DNA of 64,000 nt from Colimorpha sp045222295 (GTDB lineage Bacteria > Bacteroidota > Bacteroidia > Bacteroidales > P3): contig JBGUXP010000003.1 in NCBI GenBank assembly GCA_045222295.1, positions 1 through 64,000 on the forward strand. The letters are read 5' to 3'. Below, one piece after another: positions 16,688 through 24,708 of the stretch (positions are counted from its first letter, which is position 1; every line of letters begins with the position of its first letter). A program made the position numbers and the translations under genes. Below the pieces are notes generated by a model. It worked only from the letters and a program-made list of their open reading frames with translations, had not been told where the DNA came from and made no database searches.

Positions 16688-17590
16688 ATGAAGAAACATA
16701 CCCTCAAAGAATGGGTTGCGACCACGCGCTACTGGTCTTTCCCCGTATCGACGATGCCCCTTGTCGTCACCTTTTCCTATCTATTTGCTCGCGGGATGGT
16801 GCCCTGTGGGAGGCTTCCCTGGGTGATTCTTGTGCTCTCGTTGCTGGGAGTGGTTTTGCTGCATTCGGCGGGTAACCTGCTGAGTGACTGGTACGATTAC
16901 CGCTCCGGTGTAGACAGCAAGGAGGCCTTTGCCGTTCCTAATCTGGTGTTTGGCAAATTCCAGCCCAAAGAGTACTTGGCGTTGAGCATCGTGCTCTTCG
17001 TGCTGGGGTCTGCTGTGGGGTTGAGCGTTGTGGCACTGAGCGGCATGGGGGTGCTGATGGTTGGCATCATCGCCGTCACCTTCACATTACTCTATTCTTT
17101 TTTGAAATACCATGCCCTTGGCGATGCGGATATCTTCCTCATCTTTGGTGTGCTGACGGTCATCGGCCTGGCCTATGCCATCACCGGCACCTGGTGTTGG
17201 GATGCGTTGGTGTTGTCGCTGCCCATTGGTATTATCACCGTCTCGGTGCTCCATGCCAACAACACCTTGGATATTCCCACCGATGGGGCTGCGGGCATTA
17301 AGACCTTTGCAATGGTCATTGGCGAGAAGGCCTCAGTGGTGCTATACCGTTGCTATATGGTGCTGCCGTTCCTGTGTGTCGTCGTGTCCGTGATAGCGGG
17401 TCTGCTGCCGCCGCTGGCGCTGTTGTGTCTGCTGGCGTGCTTCAAGGCTTACGGCAACTTCAGGCAGGCGGCTTCCTATAAGACCAAAGGGCGCGAGGCC
17501 GTGAAAGGTCTCGATATGAACTCTGCTCAGCTGCAGCTGCTGTTCTCTATGCTGCTCAGTGTCGGCCTGGTCGTTTCCCATTGGCTATGA
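16688..17590 (+). CDS. menA: UbiA-family prenyltransferase, MenA-like
   Basis: A 300-residue inner-membrane prenyltransferase with about eight hydrophobic segments. The first Asp-rich motif NLLSDWYDYRSGVD (about residues 62-75) and the second region HANNTLDIPTD (about 190-200) match MenA, which attaches a polyprenyl chain to 1,4-dihydroxy-2-naphthoate in menaquinone synthesis. Other men genes are not in the window, so another UbiA-type substrate cannot be excluded. The stop overlaps the next start (ATGA), so translation is coupled. Confidence 0.82.
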   Translation: MKKHTLKEWVATTRYWSFPVSTMPLVVTFSYLFARGMVPCGRLPWVILVLSLLGVVLLHSAGNLLSDWYDYRSGVDSKEAFAVPNLVFGKFQPKEYLALSIVLFVLGSAVGLSVVALSGMGVLMVGIIAVTFTLLYSFLKYHALGDADIFLIFGVLTVIGLAYAITGTWCWDALVLSLPIGIITVSVLHANNTLDIPTDGAAGIKTFAMVIGEKASVVLYRCYMVLPFLCVVVSVIAGLLPPLALLCLLACFKAYGNFRQAASYKTKGREAVKGLDMNSAQLQLLFSMLLSVGLVVSHWL

Positions 17591-18234
17591 ACGACAAACG
17601 GAAATTAACGGTGGCTGTCCTGGTGGCGGCTTTTCTCTGGTTCGTCATGTTCAGTCCCTGGACGGGCGGACGGCTCAATTTCTGGCTGGAGATGTCGTGT
17701 GCAGCCCTAGTGCTTACCTCGCTGACCATGGCATTCACTCCCGACCGGAAGGCGTTGTTTGCGGTGGAAAGGCCAGGGTTGCAGATTCTTGCGGGTATCG
17801 GGATTGCCATTGCCCTCTGGGGCGTCTTCTGGGTGGGTGACAGGCTCTCGTCGCTGATGTTCGACTTCGCACGGCCCGAGGTAGATGCAGTATATGCCAT
17901 GAAGACAGGCTTGCCTTCGGAAGTCATCGCGTTGCTTCTTCTGCTGCTCATCGGCCCTGCCGAGGAGCTCTTCTGGCGTGGCTACGTACAGCGCACCCTC
18001 ACTAAACACTTAACATTAAATACTAAACACGCTTCCGCTTTGGCTTTTGTGGCAACGACGCTCATCTATGCCTTGGTACATATCTGGTCCTTTAACTTCA
18101 TGCTGGTGATGGCCGCTTTGGTGGCAGGTGCCGTATGGGGATTCCTCTATAGTTTTAACCCGAAATACCTGCCCGCTCTCGTTGTTAGCCATGCCTTGTG
18201 GGATGCGCTGGTGTTTGTGATAATGCCTATCTAA
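17587..18234 (+). CDS. CPBP-family intramembrane metalloprotease
   Basis: A 215-residue membrane protein of the CPBP (Abi, CAAX protease and bacteriocin-processing) family. Visible motifs are EELFWRG (EExxxR-type, motif 1), HIWSFN (motif 2) and SHALWD (motif 3), whose Glu and His residues would bind the catalytic metal. It overlaps the MenA-like gene by 4 bp. Residues about 139-149 (TKHLTLNTKHA) interrupt the segment between motifs 1 and 2 and are encoded by a short AACACTTAAC-type repeat (18000-18033). Substrate unknown. Confidence 0.85.
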   Translation: MNDKRKLTVAVLVAAFLWFVMFSPWTGGRLNFWLEMSCAALVLTSLTMAFTPDRKALFAVERPGLQILAGIGIAIALWGVFWVGDRLSSLMFDFARPEVDAVYAMKTGLPSEVIALLLLLLIGPAEELFWRGYVQRTLTKHLTLNTKHASALAFVATTLIYALVHIWSFNFMLVMAALVAGAVWGFLYSFNPKYLPALVVSHALWDALVFVIMPI

Positions 18235-18255
18235 TCAATTACTAAATAACAATCA

Positions 18256-18546
18256 ATGAATTTCTATGGACTTATCATCGGGGCCGCTACCTTCCTATGT
18301 ATCGGCATTTTTCATCCCATCGTTATCAAGGCTGAGTACTACTGGGGCGTGGGCTGTTGGTGGCTCTTTTTGTTGGCGGGACTGGGCTGCATTGTCGGCT
18401 CGCTGTTTGTAATGAACGACATTCTCTCCACACTCCTCGGTGTGGTGGCGTTTTCCAGTTTATGGTCCATCCACGAGTTGTTTATGCAGAAAAAGCGTGT
18501 GGAGAAAGGCTGGTTCCCGAGCAATCCCAAGCGCAGGAAGAAGTAA
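18256..18546 (+). CDS. DUF4491 membrane protein
   Basis: A 96-residue protein with three hydrophobic segments and a basic C-terminus ending PKRRKK. The start MNFYGLIIGAATFLCIGIFH and the central YYWGVGCWW plus SSLWSIHE(L/I) segments match the Bacteroidota family DUF4491, whose function is unknown. It lies 21 bp after the CPBP gene, so it is probably the last gene of that run. Confidence 0.8.
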   Translation: MNFYGLIIGAATFLCIGIFHPIVIKAEYYWGVGCWWLFLLAGLGCIVGSLFVMNDILSTLLGVVAFSSLWSIHELFMQKKRVEKGWFPSNPKRRKK

Positions 18547-18553
18547 TCCTCTC

Positions 18554-19018
18554 TTAAGGAATCAGTTTGATGGCTACGGAGCGTATCTGTTGCCATCCGG
18601 CATGGTCGGTGAGGCGCATCATGAAATGGTAGTCGCCAGGGTCGGCATCGCTGGGAATGGCGATGTCTAGCTGTGCTGTATACTCTTTACTTCCTCCAGG
18701 GATGGAGTAGTCTTGGTTGAAGATCCACGGTTTTACGGGTTCCTTGTAGGCATCCAGGTCGCAGTCGACCGATGAAGTGCTGTGGGTGTGGTGGTCGAAG
18801 TTGTTGTGTATCTCTATGTTGTAATGACCCAATTCCTCGTTGTCTGTGAATTGATAACAGAAGTGGATGGTGTCGCCAGTGTGGAACTGCTCGCAGTCGG
18901 CGGGGCAGGTGTTGTTGCCGTAGTCGATGATGGCGGGCTGCTCCATGTCGCGCCCGTCGGGCTGGCAGCCCGCCATCAGGCAGGCTGCCAACAGAAGGGT
19001 GATGTTGATGTGTTTCAT
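18554..19018 (-). CDS. DUF4625-type lipoprotein, downstream copy
   Basis: A 154-residue predicted lipoprotein (lipobox MAGC, Cys18). One immunoglobulin-like beta domain contains CYQFTDNEELGHYNIEIHNNFDHHTH and DPGDYHFMMRLTDHAGWQ, the pattern of DUF4625 (a Bacteroidota beta-sandwich often encoded beside TonB receptors). The His-rich loop (NNFDHHTHS) could bind metal. It is the last gene of the minus-strand cluster with the 19430-21562 receptor, 14 bp after its paralogue. Confidence 0.78.
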   Translation of the reverse strand: MKHINITLLLAACLMAGCQPDGRDMEQPAIIDYGNNTCPADCEQFHTGDTIHFCYQFTDNEELGHYNIEIHNNFDHHTHSTSSVDCDLDAYKEPVKPWIFNQDYSIPGGSKEYTAQLDIAIPSDADPGDYHFMMRLTDHAGWQQIRSVAIKLIP

Positions 19019-19032
19019 TTAGTGTTAAGTGT

Positions 19033-19449
19033 TTAGTTGTTGCCAATGTTTACGTGAGCGGAGGCAGAAGCCTGTTGACCCTCACGGTCGGTGACGGTGA
19101 AATGTAGGTGGTACTCGCCGGCAGGAGCATCGACGGGGATGTCGATGTGCTCGTGGAATTCTGTATTGCGCACACCGATGTACTTGCCTTCGGTATAGCT
19201 CTTTTCAATCTCATAGTCACGTCCCTCTTCCATGTGCAGCTCCACATAGATGGCATTGATCAGTCCTTCGGCCACGATGTCGGCCTCGAGGTGCAAATCG
19301 TCGCCGGGAGTGGCGCGGTGTGAATCTTCGTGCCCCACTTCAGTGAGGGTGATGACGGGAGCGGCTGTCTTTTCGTCTTTGTTGCAGGCGGCGAGGAGGG
19401 TGATGGCGGCAAAAGCCATGATGAGGATTCTAAAAATGTTGGTTTTCAT
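19033..19449 (-). CDS. DUF4625-type lipoprotein, upstream copy
   Basis: A 138-residue predicted lipoprotein (lipobox LAAC) with one DUF4625-like beta-sandwich: ITLTEVGHEDSHRATPGDDL, YVELHMEEG, and AGEYHLHFTVTDREGQQ. ATG 19449 is chosen because the signal peptide starts there; an in-frame start at 19515 would add a non-hydrophobic stretch inside the receptor gene. It overlaps the end of the TonB receptor by 20 bp, so translation is coupled. With its downstream paralogue it probably forms surface accessories of that receptor. Confidence 0.8.
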   Translation of the reverse strand: MKTNIFRILIMAFAAITLLAACNKDEKTAAPVITLTEVGHEDSHRATPGDDLHLEADIVAEGLINAIYVELHMEEGRDYEIEKSYTEGKYIGVRNTEFHEHIDIPVDAPAGEYHLHFTVTDREGQQASASAHVNIGNN

Positions 19450-21562
19450 TGTCTTCTTGCTTTTTGAATTTAAAATTGATGTTGATTGACAGGTTGCGTC
19501 CGGGTTCCGGCACATCGATGAGGCGGTAGTAGCTTGTGTGGTCGTAATACCGTGTGTTCAGCAGGTTGTTGGCTTGCAGGTTGATGTACAGGTTACCTTG
19601 ACGCAGGTTGAATTTGTTGCCGACGCTAAGGTTGAGGGTGCCATATCCCGAGGTCGGCTTTTCGGGTGGCACGATGTCGTTTTGGAGAGCGACCAGATGC
19701 AGGTTAAGGCACACCAGTCCGTCGTCGCCGAAAAGGTAGTGTAAGTCAACGTCGGCAGAGGCTGGCACCGCAAAGGGCAGTGTGTAGCCTCGTTTTTCGC
19801 CCGAGAGTTGGCTTGCGTGGCAGAGGGCTCCGCGCACCTCGCCCTCCCAGTGGAGGCTGGCACGGTAGACTACCCGCAGTTCGGCACCCGTACGCAGGGC
19901 TTGGGTCTGCATGTAGCGGTACAGTTGAAGGCCCTCTTCGTATTCGGCGGTGGGGTTCAGGTAGATGTAGTTGGGGAAAAAGTTGATATAGGGATCGAAT
20001 TCGATAAGCATTCGTTGGCCCTTCAACATGTATCGTACCAGCCCAAGGTCGAGTTGGTACGACTCTTCGGGGTCAAGCTCGGCATTCCCTTGTTCGTAGC
20101 GGAAGATGTGGTAGTTGATGCCGTCGGCACCCAGCTCTTTGGCTATCGGCATCCGGAATGCTTTCCCTATGTTGGCCTTCAGCACCCACTTCTCGTTGTG
20201 CCAGTTGACACCGAGGGAGAAGCAGAGGTTGTTGAAGGTGCGGTGCAACTCCCTGGAACGCTGTCGGTAGGTGGCGTTGCCCGAGGCATCGGGAGTGGTG
20301 AACCAGTCGTTGTAGGCATCGATGTCGAGTTGACCGAAGTCGTAGCGCAGGCCGCCGTTGAATGTGAGTGAGGGGCTGGCATCCCACTGGTCGGTGAGGT
20401 AGGTTCCGCCGGTCATCACGTCGAAGTCTGGCACGATAAATCCCCAGCCACCGCGACGGTTGTGCTGGTATTCGCCTTGTAGTCCGGCATGTAGTGTATG
20501 GCGCTCGCCAAGAGGTACTTTCAGACCGAGGTTGGCGCTGAGGGTATGCTTGTCGAACGAGCGCTCCAGACTATCGGCTGGCCGCGGCATATAACCGTGG
20601 GCCACGGGTTCGCTCAGCTCCTCACGCAGGTTGTGCTGCCACGCCACATCGGCTGTCAGACCTACCGTACCCACTTGCCACAACGTGTGACTCTGAACCT
20701 TTAGGTGGTTCACCCACTGGTAGGGCAGATCCACATCGCGTCGCGAGTGGTCGTAGTCGATTTCCGACAGGCGCACCTCCATGCCATGGGCGTTGGCAAA
20801 GAAACCGCTGCGGCAGTACACATCGCTCACAGTGAGGTCGGTACGGAAATTATTGTTGTTGGTGTATCCCAACATCAGACGTCCGTCCAATTCGTTGCCG
20901 GCAGTGTTGCGCAGGCGCCCCTCCTTCAGGTGTATCCAATAGGAATAGTATTGGATGCTGTCTGTGGGCACCCGGTAGTCGGAGAAATCGCTCATCGTCA
21001 GGCCTACACGGTAGAAGAATCCTTTCTTGCGTCCGCCGATGCGGGTCGAGAATCCATAGGATTCGTTGTTGCTCCGGCCAAACGTCGATACCGATGCCTC
21101 GAATGGGCTGCCGGGAATGGCGTTGCTTGTGATGTCCAGAACGCCACCCACGGCGTCGGAACCATAGAGCAAGGCCGCGGGGCCTTTGAGGACCTCTATC
21201 TTGTCCACGGCGAACTGGTCTATTTCCAGCCCATGGTCGTCGCCCCATTGCTGGCTCTCGTGTTTGATGCCGTTCTCCGACACCACCATGCGGTTGAAGC
21301 CTAGGCCACGGATGGTGGGACGTGACAGACCCGTACCTATCGACACGGCTTTTACGCCCGCCACGCCTTCGATGCTTTGGGCTAGACTTCCGGCAAGGTG
21401 GCGCTCAATATATTCGGCCGTTACCTCGCTGCTGTTTTGCGACTCGCTCTCCGCGCGTTCTTTTTGTGCGGTGATAGTCACTGGTTGTAGTGTCTTGATG
21501 CTGTCAGGCTGCATTTGCGGTACCTGCAACATCAAACACACCATTAAGGTTGCTATTCCCAT
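19430..21562 (-). CDS. TonB-dependent outer-membrane receptor
   Basis: A 710-residue receptor. It has a short signal peptide, a TonB-box-like region (LQPVTITAQKE), a plug (about residues 45-150: GTGLSRPTIRGLGFNRMVVS, VDKIEVLKGPAALLYGSDAV, GGVLDI), and a 22-strand-type barrel ending in KFKK before the tail. The plug lacks the N-terminal carboxypeptidase-like domain of SusC proteins, so it belongs to the metal, siderophore or cofactor type. The upstream His/Cys-rich protein and the two His-containing DUF4625 lipoproteins point to zinc, copper or another metal, but this is inference from context. Confidence 0.85.
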   Translation of the reverse strand: MGIATLMVCLMLQVPQMQPDSIKTLQPVTITAQKERAESESQNSSEVTAEYIERHLAGSLAQSIEGVAGVKAVSIGTGLSRPTIRGLGFNRMVVSENGIKHESQQWGDDHGLEIDQFAVDKIEVLKGPAALLYGSDAVGGVLDITSNAIPGSPFEASVSTFGRSNNESYGFSTRIGGRKKGFFYRVGLTMSDFSDYRVPTDSIQYYSYWIHLKEGRLRNTAGNELDGRLMLGYTNNNNFRTDLTVSDVYCRSGFFANAHGMEVRLSEIDYDHSRRDVDLPYQWVNHLKVQSHTLWQVGTVGLTADVAWQHNLREELSEPVAHGYMPRPADSLERSFDKHTLSANLGLKVPLGERHTLHAGLQGEYQHNRRGGWGFIVPDFDVMTGGTYLTDQWDASPSLTFNGGLRYDFGQLDIDAYNDWFTTPDASGNATYRQRSRELHRTFNNLCFSLGVNWHNEKWVLKANIGKAFRMPIAKELGADGINYHIFRYEQGNAELDPEESYQLDLGLVRYMLKGQRMLIEFDPYINFFPNYIYLNPTAEYEEGLQLYRYMQTQALRTGAELRVVYRASLHWEGEVRGALCHASQLSGEKRGYTLPFAVPASADVDLHYLFGDDGLVCLNLHLVALQNDIVPPEKPTSGYGTLNLSVGNKFNLRQGNLYINLQANNLLNTRYYDHTSYYRLIDVPEPGRNLSININFKFKKQEDNENQHF

Positions 21563-21601
21563 GGAATTGAAACGCTAAATGGGTGAATGTGTAAATGTCT
21601 G

Positions 21602-21632
21602 AATGCGTTAACGATTAATGTGTTAACGCATT
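21602..21632. promoter_or_regulatory. Large palindrome between metal-cluster genes
   Basis: AATGCGTTAAC (21602-21612) and GTTAACGCATT (21622-21632) are exact reverse complements separated by 9 bp, located between the stop of the His/Cys-rich gene (21639) and the start of the receptor (21562). It could be a repressor site, an attenuating hairpin or a repeat element. No T-tract follows on the transcribed strand. Confidence 0.5.
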
Positions 21633-21638
21633 TCAATA

Positions 21639-21968
21639 TTAACACATTGTCGATGGTGGAGCCCGCAGCGAGCATACCCCATAGCGGAGCTGGACCATCG
21701 GCTCGTAGGCCGAAAGGGGGAGAGCCTCCGTGGCGGGGGTAATGATAGTCGACTGTCCGGAGAACTGACCAAAGTAGCTCAGGCTGAGGAATTGGCAATA
21801 TTGACAGTCGTTGTCGTGATGGTGTTCTGCTTCGAAATGGCCGGTACACTGCAGACAGTTGTCTTGGGAGTCGATGGTGTCGTGATGGACATGCGTCGAT
21901 GATAGCGCCACCAGCAGCAGGTATGTCGCCAGCAGTATCCACGGTGCTATGTTCCTAATCCATTTCAA
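21639..21968 (-). CDS. His/Cys-rich small membrane or exported protein
   Basis: A 109-residue protein with one N-terminal hydrophobic segment (about residues 9-24, signal or anchor). A metal-binding-like stretch follows: STHVHHDTIDSQDNCLQC, then EAEHHHDNDCQYC, giving two CxxC pairs and many His. I do not recognise a named family; it resembles small metal-handling proteins encoded before TonB receptors. It is the first gene after a clear minus-strand promoter and leads the receptor/DUF4625 cluster, which supports a role in metal sensing or transfer. Confidence 0.65.
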   Translation of the reverse strand: MKWIRNIAPWILLATYLLLVALSSTHVHHDTIDSQDNCLQCTGHFEAEHHHDNDCQYCQFLSLSYFGQFSGQSTIITPATEALPLSAYEPMVQLRYGVCSLRAPPSTMC

Positions 21969-22017
21969 TTATGATAATCAGTTGTTTATTCAAGAAATAT
22001 CATCTCAAAAAACGTTG

Positions 22018-22048
22018 CAAAGATACAGTATTTTCTTAAAATGAGCAA
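22018..22048 (-). promoter_or_regulatory. Promoter of the metal-receptor cluster
   Basis: On the minus strand TTG (22048-22046) and TATCTTTG (22025-22018) are separated by 20 bp, a good Bacteroidota promoter. It is divergent from, and adjacent to, the + strand promoter at 22062-22095. The -7 box lies 50 bp before the ATG at 21968. Confidence 0.7.
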
Positions 22049-22061
22049 GGAACCGATTTTT

Positions 22062-22095
22062 TTTGTGGCTATATGGAAAAAACTTTGTACTTTTG
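22062..22095 (+). promoter_or_regulatory. Promoter of the C10 protease gene
   Basis: TTTG (22062-22065) and TACTTTTG (22088-22095), with 22-bp spacing. The position shows that the ATG at 22041, although in frame with the protease, cannot be the start used, because it lies upstream of the promoter. Confidence 0.6.
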
Positions 22096-22178
22096 CACCG
22101 CGAAACACGAAATTAATTTTATTTTTAACGTTGAATAAAGTGCCCAACATAGCATCTTTAACACTAACTCATTATTCT

Positions 22179-23219
22179 ATGTCGAAATTCTTTACCGTTT
22201 TGTTTTTGTTTTGCGCCGTCACCGGATGGGCGCAAGGACCACTCTTGACCACACGGTGGACGCAGGATTATCCTTATAACATGCTATGTCCGGCAGATCC
22301 GCTGGAGGATTACACCCATAGCTATGCCGGCTGTCCCGCTGTCGCCATGGGGCAGATTATCAATTATCTGCAAACGACGAATAATATGCGTTTTGACGAC
22401 AGTGACAAATATTTCACTGGTAATTATTTCGGCCGGAGATTTAATATCGATGATGATTGGGAGACTTATCTTTTCCCCTCTTTCCCCCAGCTGAACGCTC
22501 TGTTGGATTCTGTCGACTCCACTTTTCATCGTGGCGGGCACCTTTCCGACTCATTGGAGGCTGCCGTGGTTTTCGCCTGTGGCATCGCCTGCCAGCAGGT
22601 CTATTCTGCATCGGACTCTTATGGTTCGGGTACCTTTTCCGTGGATCAGGCTTTTGCAGCCTACCAGCGGTTTGGTTTTACGGATTGCCAGATGTTTCGG
22701 GAACCTGATTCGGCAATGTATGCCATCTTGATTGCTAACCTTGAGGCTGGTTATCCTGCCCATTTGGCCGTGGAAAGTCCCGATGGGAGGTCAGGCCACA
22801 ACATCGTGGTCGACGGCTATCGCGAAAGTGACGGCAAGTTCCATGTCAACTTCGGCTGGGGCGGCTACAAAGACAACTGGTACAAACTCCCCGACCCCGG
22901 AGGCTATTCCTACGGGTGGACAAAGATTGAAGGCATCATTGTGAATCTCATCCCCTCCACTACGCCAATGGGTATTTCTCACCTTTCTCCTCTTGCTTCT
23001 CACCTCTCAATCTATCCCAACCCCACAACCGATGTCCTCTATCTGAAGGATATTCCTTGCGAAGTGGTGGAGTATGCCATTTTCAATGCTATGGGACAGA
23101 AGGTAGCATCTGGTACCACTGGTGGAACCATTTCTGTCGCGGAATTAAGAAAGGGTCTTTATTTATTGCAAATCAAAGGTGATAAAATCCAAAAAACAGC
23201 CAAATTTGTTGTAAGATAA
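22179..23219 (+). CDS. C10-family (streptopain-like) cysteine protease, T9SS cargo
   Basis: A 346-residue secreted cysteine protease. After the signal peptide (residues 1-19, ending WAQ) the catalytic domain starts at once (TTRWTQDYPYNMLCP), with catalytic Cys52 in YAGCPAVAMGQI and His207 in SGHNIVVDGY, then FHVNFGWGGY. The roughly 100-residue inhibitory propeptide usual in streptopain is missing. A T9SS sorting domain (about 278-346: IYPNPTTDVLYL, GLYLLQI, FVVR) predicts export across the outer membrane. The linker before it (SHLSPLASHLS, residues 267-277) is encoded by a near-tandem CTCACCTTTCTCCTC-type repeat. ATG 22179 is chosen from the signal peptide and the promoter position. Confidence 0.88.
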   Translation: MSKFFTVLFLFCAVTGWAQGPLLTTRWTQDYPYNMLCPADPLEDYTHSYAGCPAVAMGQIINYLQTTNNMRFDDSDKYFTGNYFGRRFNIDDDWETYLFPSFPQLNALLDSVDSTFHRGGHLSDSLEAAVVFACGIACQQVYSASDSYGSGTFSVDQAFAAYQRFGFTDCQMFREPDSAMYAILIANLEAGYPAHLAVESPDGRSGHNIVVDGYRESDGKFHVNFGWGGYKDNWYKLPDPGGYSYGWTKIEGIIVNLIPSTTPMGISHLSPLASHLSIYPNPTTDVLYLKDIPCEVVEYAIFNAMGQKVASGTTGGTISVAELRKGLYLLQIKGDKIQKTAKFVVR

Positions 23220-23269
23220 CATTCTATGGTTTGTGGATAACTTTTTTATTCTATATGTAAAAAAGTTTG

Positions 23270-23277
23270 TATATTTG
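23270..23277 (+). promoter_or_regulatory. -7 element of the nuclease operon
   Basis: TATATTTG (23270-23277) matches TAnnTTTG and lies 28 bp before the ATG at 23306. A properly spaced TTG is not visible. Confidence 0.5.
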
Positions 23278-23305
23278 CATTTTCAATGTTAAAGTTTAAA
23301 AGACA

Positions 23306-24706
23306 ATGAAACTGCAATTTATGGGTGCCACCCGTGAGGTGACAGGCAGCAAACATTTGATAACGACCAAGAGTGGGCTGAAGATTCTGCTTGATTGTGG
23401 TATGTACCAGGGCAAGGGATTGGAGACCGATGCCATGAACCGTGACCTGGGTTTCGATCCAGAAGAGATAGACTATCTGGTGCTCAGTCACGCTCATATC
23501 GACCATAGCGGACTGATTCCCTTTATCTATAAGAATGGCTTCCGCGGTACGGTGCTCTGCACTCCCGCCACGCGTGACCTCTGTGCCATCATGCTGGCCG
23601 ATGCCGGCCGCATCCAGGAACAGGACACGCAGACTTTCAACAAGAAACGCAAGGCGCAGGGCCTGGCTCCTGTGGAACCTATCTATGATGAGCAGGATGC
23701 CCAGCAGTGCATGAGCTGCTTCATCAGCGTGCCTTATCATAAGAAATTCAACATCGAAGGCGAGGTCACCGTCGAGTTCTTTGATGCTGGCCATATCCTT
23801 GGCTCCGCTTTTGTCTATCTGGAGATTAAGGATGGTCGTCGCAAGATACGCCTCGGATTTACAGGTGATATCGGTCGCTACGACAAGCAGATTCTTAAGG
23901 ACCCGGAGCCCTTCCCCCAGGTGGACTACCTCATCATGGAGAGTACCTATGGCGATCGCCGCCACGAGAGCCTGCAGAATGCCGAGCAGGAGTTGCTTAT
24001 GGCGGTTCTCGACACCTGCACCAAGAAGAAAGGCAAGCTCATCATTCCCAGCTTCGCTATCGGTCGTGCGCAGGAGATTATCTATGCCCTCGATCGTCTG
24101 GAACATGCCAAACTGTTGCCCGATATTGATGTCTTTGTCGACAGTCCGTTGAGTGTCAGCGCTACCAACATCATGCGCCTGCACAGCGAAAGTTTCAACG
24201 ACGATATCGCAGAATACTGCAAGACCGACCCCGATCCCTTCGGCTTCGATCGCTTGCATTATATTCAGAGTGTCATGGAGAGCAAGCAGCTCAATATCCG
24301 TCATAAACCCTGCGTCATCATCGCCGCCAGCGGCATGATGGAAGCTGGCCGCGTGAAGCATCATTTGGCCAACCACATAGAGAATCCTTCCACCACCATC
24401 CTCTGCGTGGGATATTGTGAGCCGTCGACGCTGGGGGCCAAGATTATGCGTGGCGATGGGGAGGTCTCCATCTTTGGCCAGCGCCACAAGGTGCGTGCCG
24501 AGCTGCGTCGCATCGATTCCCTCTCCGGTCATGGTGACTACGAGGAAATGATACGCTATATCGGATGTCAGGACAAGAAGAAGGTTAAGAAACTCTTCCT
24601 CGTCCACGGTGAGGAGGAGACGCAGAAGCATTTCGCCGAAACCCTCGGGAAGGAGGGCTGGAAAAATATCACGATACCGGCATTCCGGGAGGAAGTGGAA
24701 CTCTGA
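23306..24706 (+). CDS. Metallo-beta-lactamase/beta-CASP ribonuclease-like protein
   Basis: A 466-residue cytoplasmic hydrolase. The metallo-beta-lactamase motif SHAHIDHSG (His62, His64, Asp66, His67), the GHILGSAF and FTGDIGRYD strands, MESTYGDR, the beta-CASP region (IPSFAIGRAQEIIYAL, ASGMMEAGRVKHHLANH) and the C-terminal SLSGHGDYEEM place it in the YSH1/CPSF-like group of RNA-processing nucleases. Substrates of the bacterial members are mostly unproven. It ends 2 bp before a DNA/RNA endonuclease gene, so the two are co-transcribed. Confidence 0.9.
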   Translation: MKLQFMGATREVTGSKHLITTKSGLKILLDCGMYQGKGLETDAMNRDLGFDPEEIDYLVLSHAHIDHSGLIPFIYKNGFRGTVLCTPATRDLCAIMLADAGRIQEQDTQTFNKKRKAQGLAPVEPIYDEQDAQQCMSCFISVPYHKKFNIEGEVTVEFFDAGHILGSAFVYLEIKDGRRKIRLGFTGDIGRYDKQILKDPEPFPQVDYLIMESTYGDRRHESLQNAEQELLMAVLDTCTKKKGKLIIPSFAIGRAQEIIYALDRLEHAKLLPDIDVFVDSPLSVSATNIMRLHSESFNDDIAEYCKTDPDPFGFDRLHYIQSVMESKQLNIRHKPCVIIAASGMMEAGRVKHHLANHIENPSTTILCVGYCEPSTLGAKIMRGDGEVSIFGQRHKVRAELRRIDSLSGHGDYEEMIRYIGCQDKKKVKKLFLVHGEEETQKHFAETLGKEGWKNITIPAFREEVEL

Positions 24707-24708
24707 CG

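Noticed and set aside
22041..22178. N-terminal extension of the C10 protease from ATG 22041
   Set aside because: The promoter (22062-22095) lies inside it, and a signal peptide begins at 22179.
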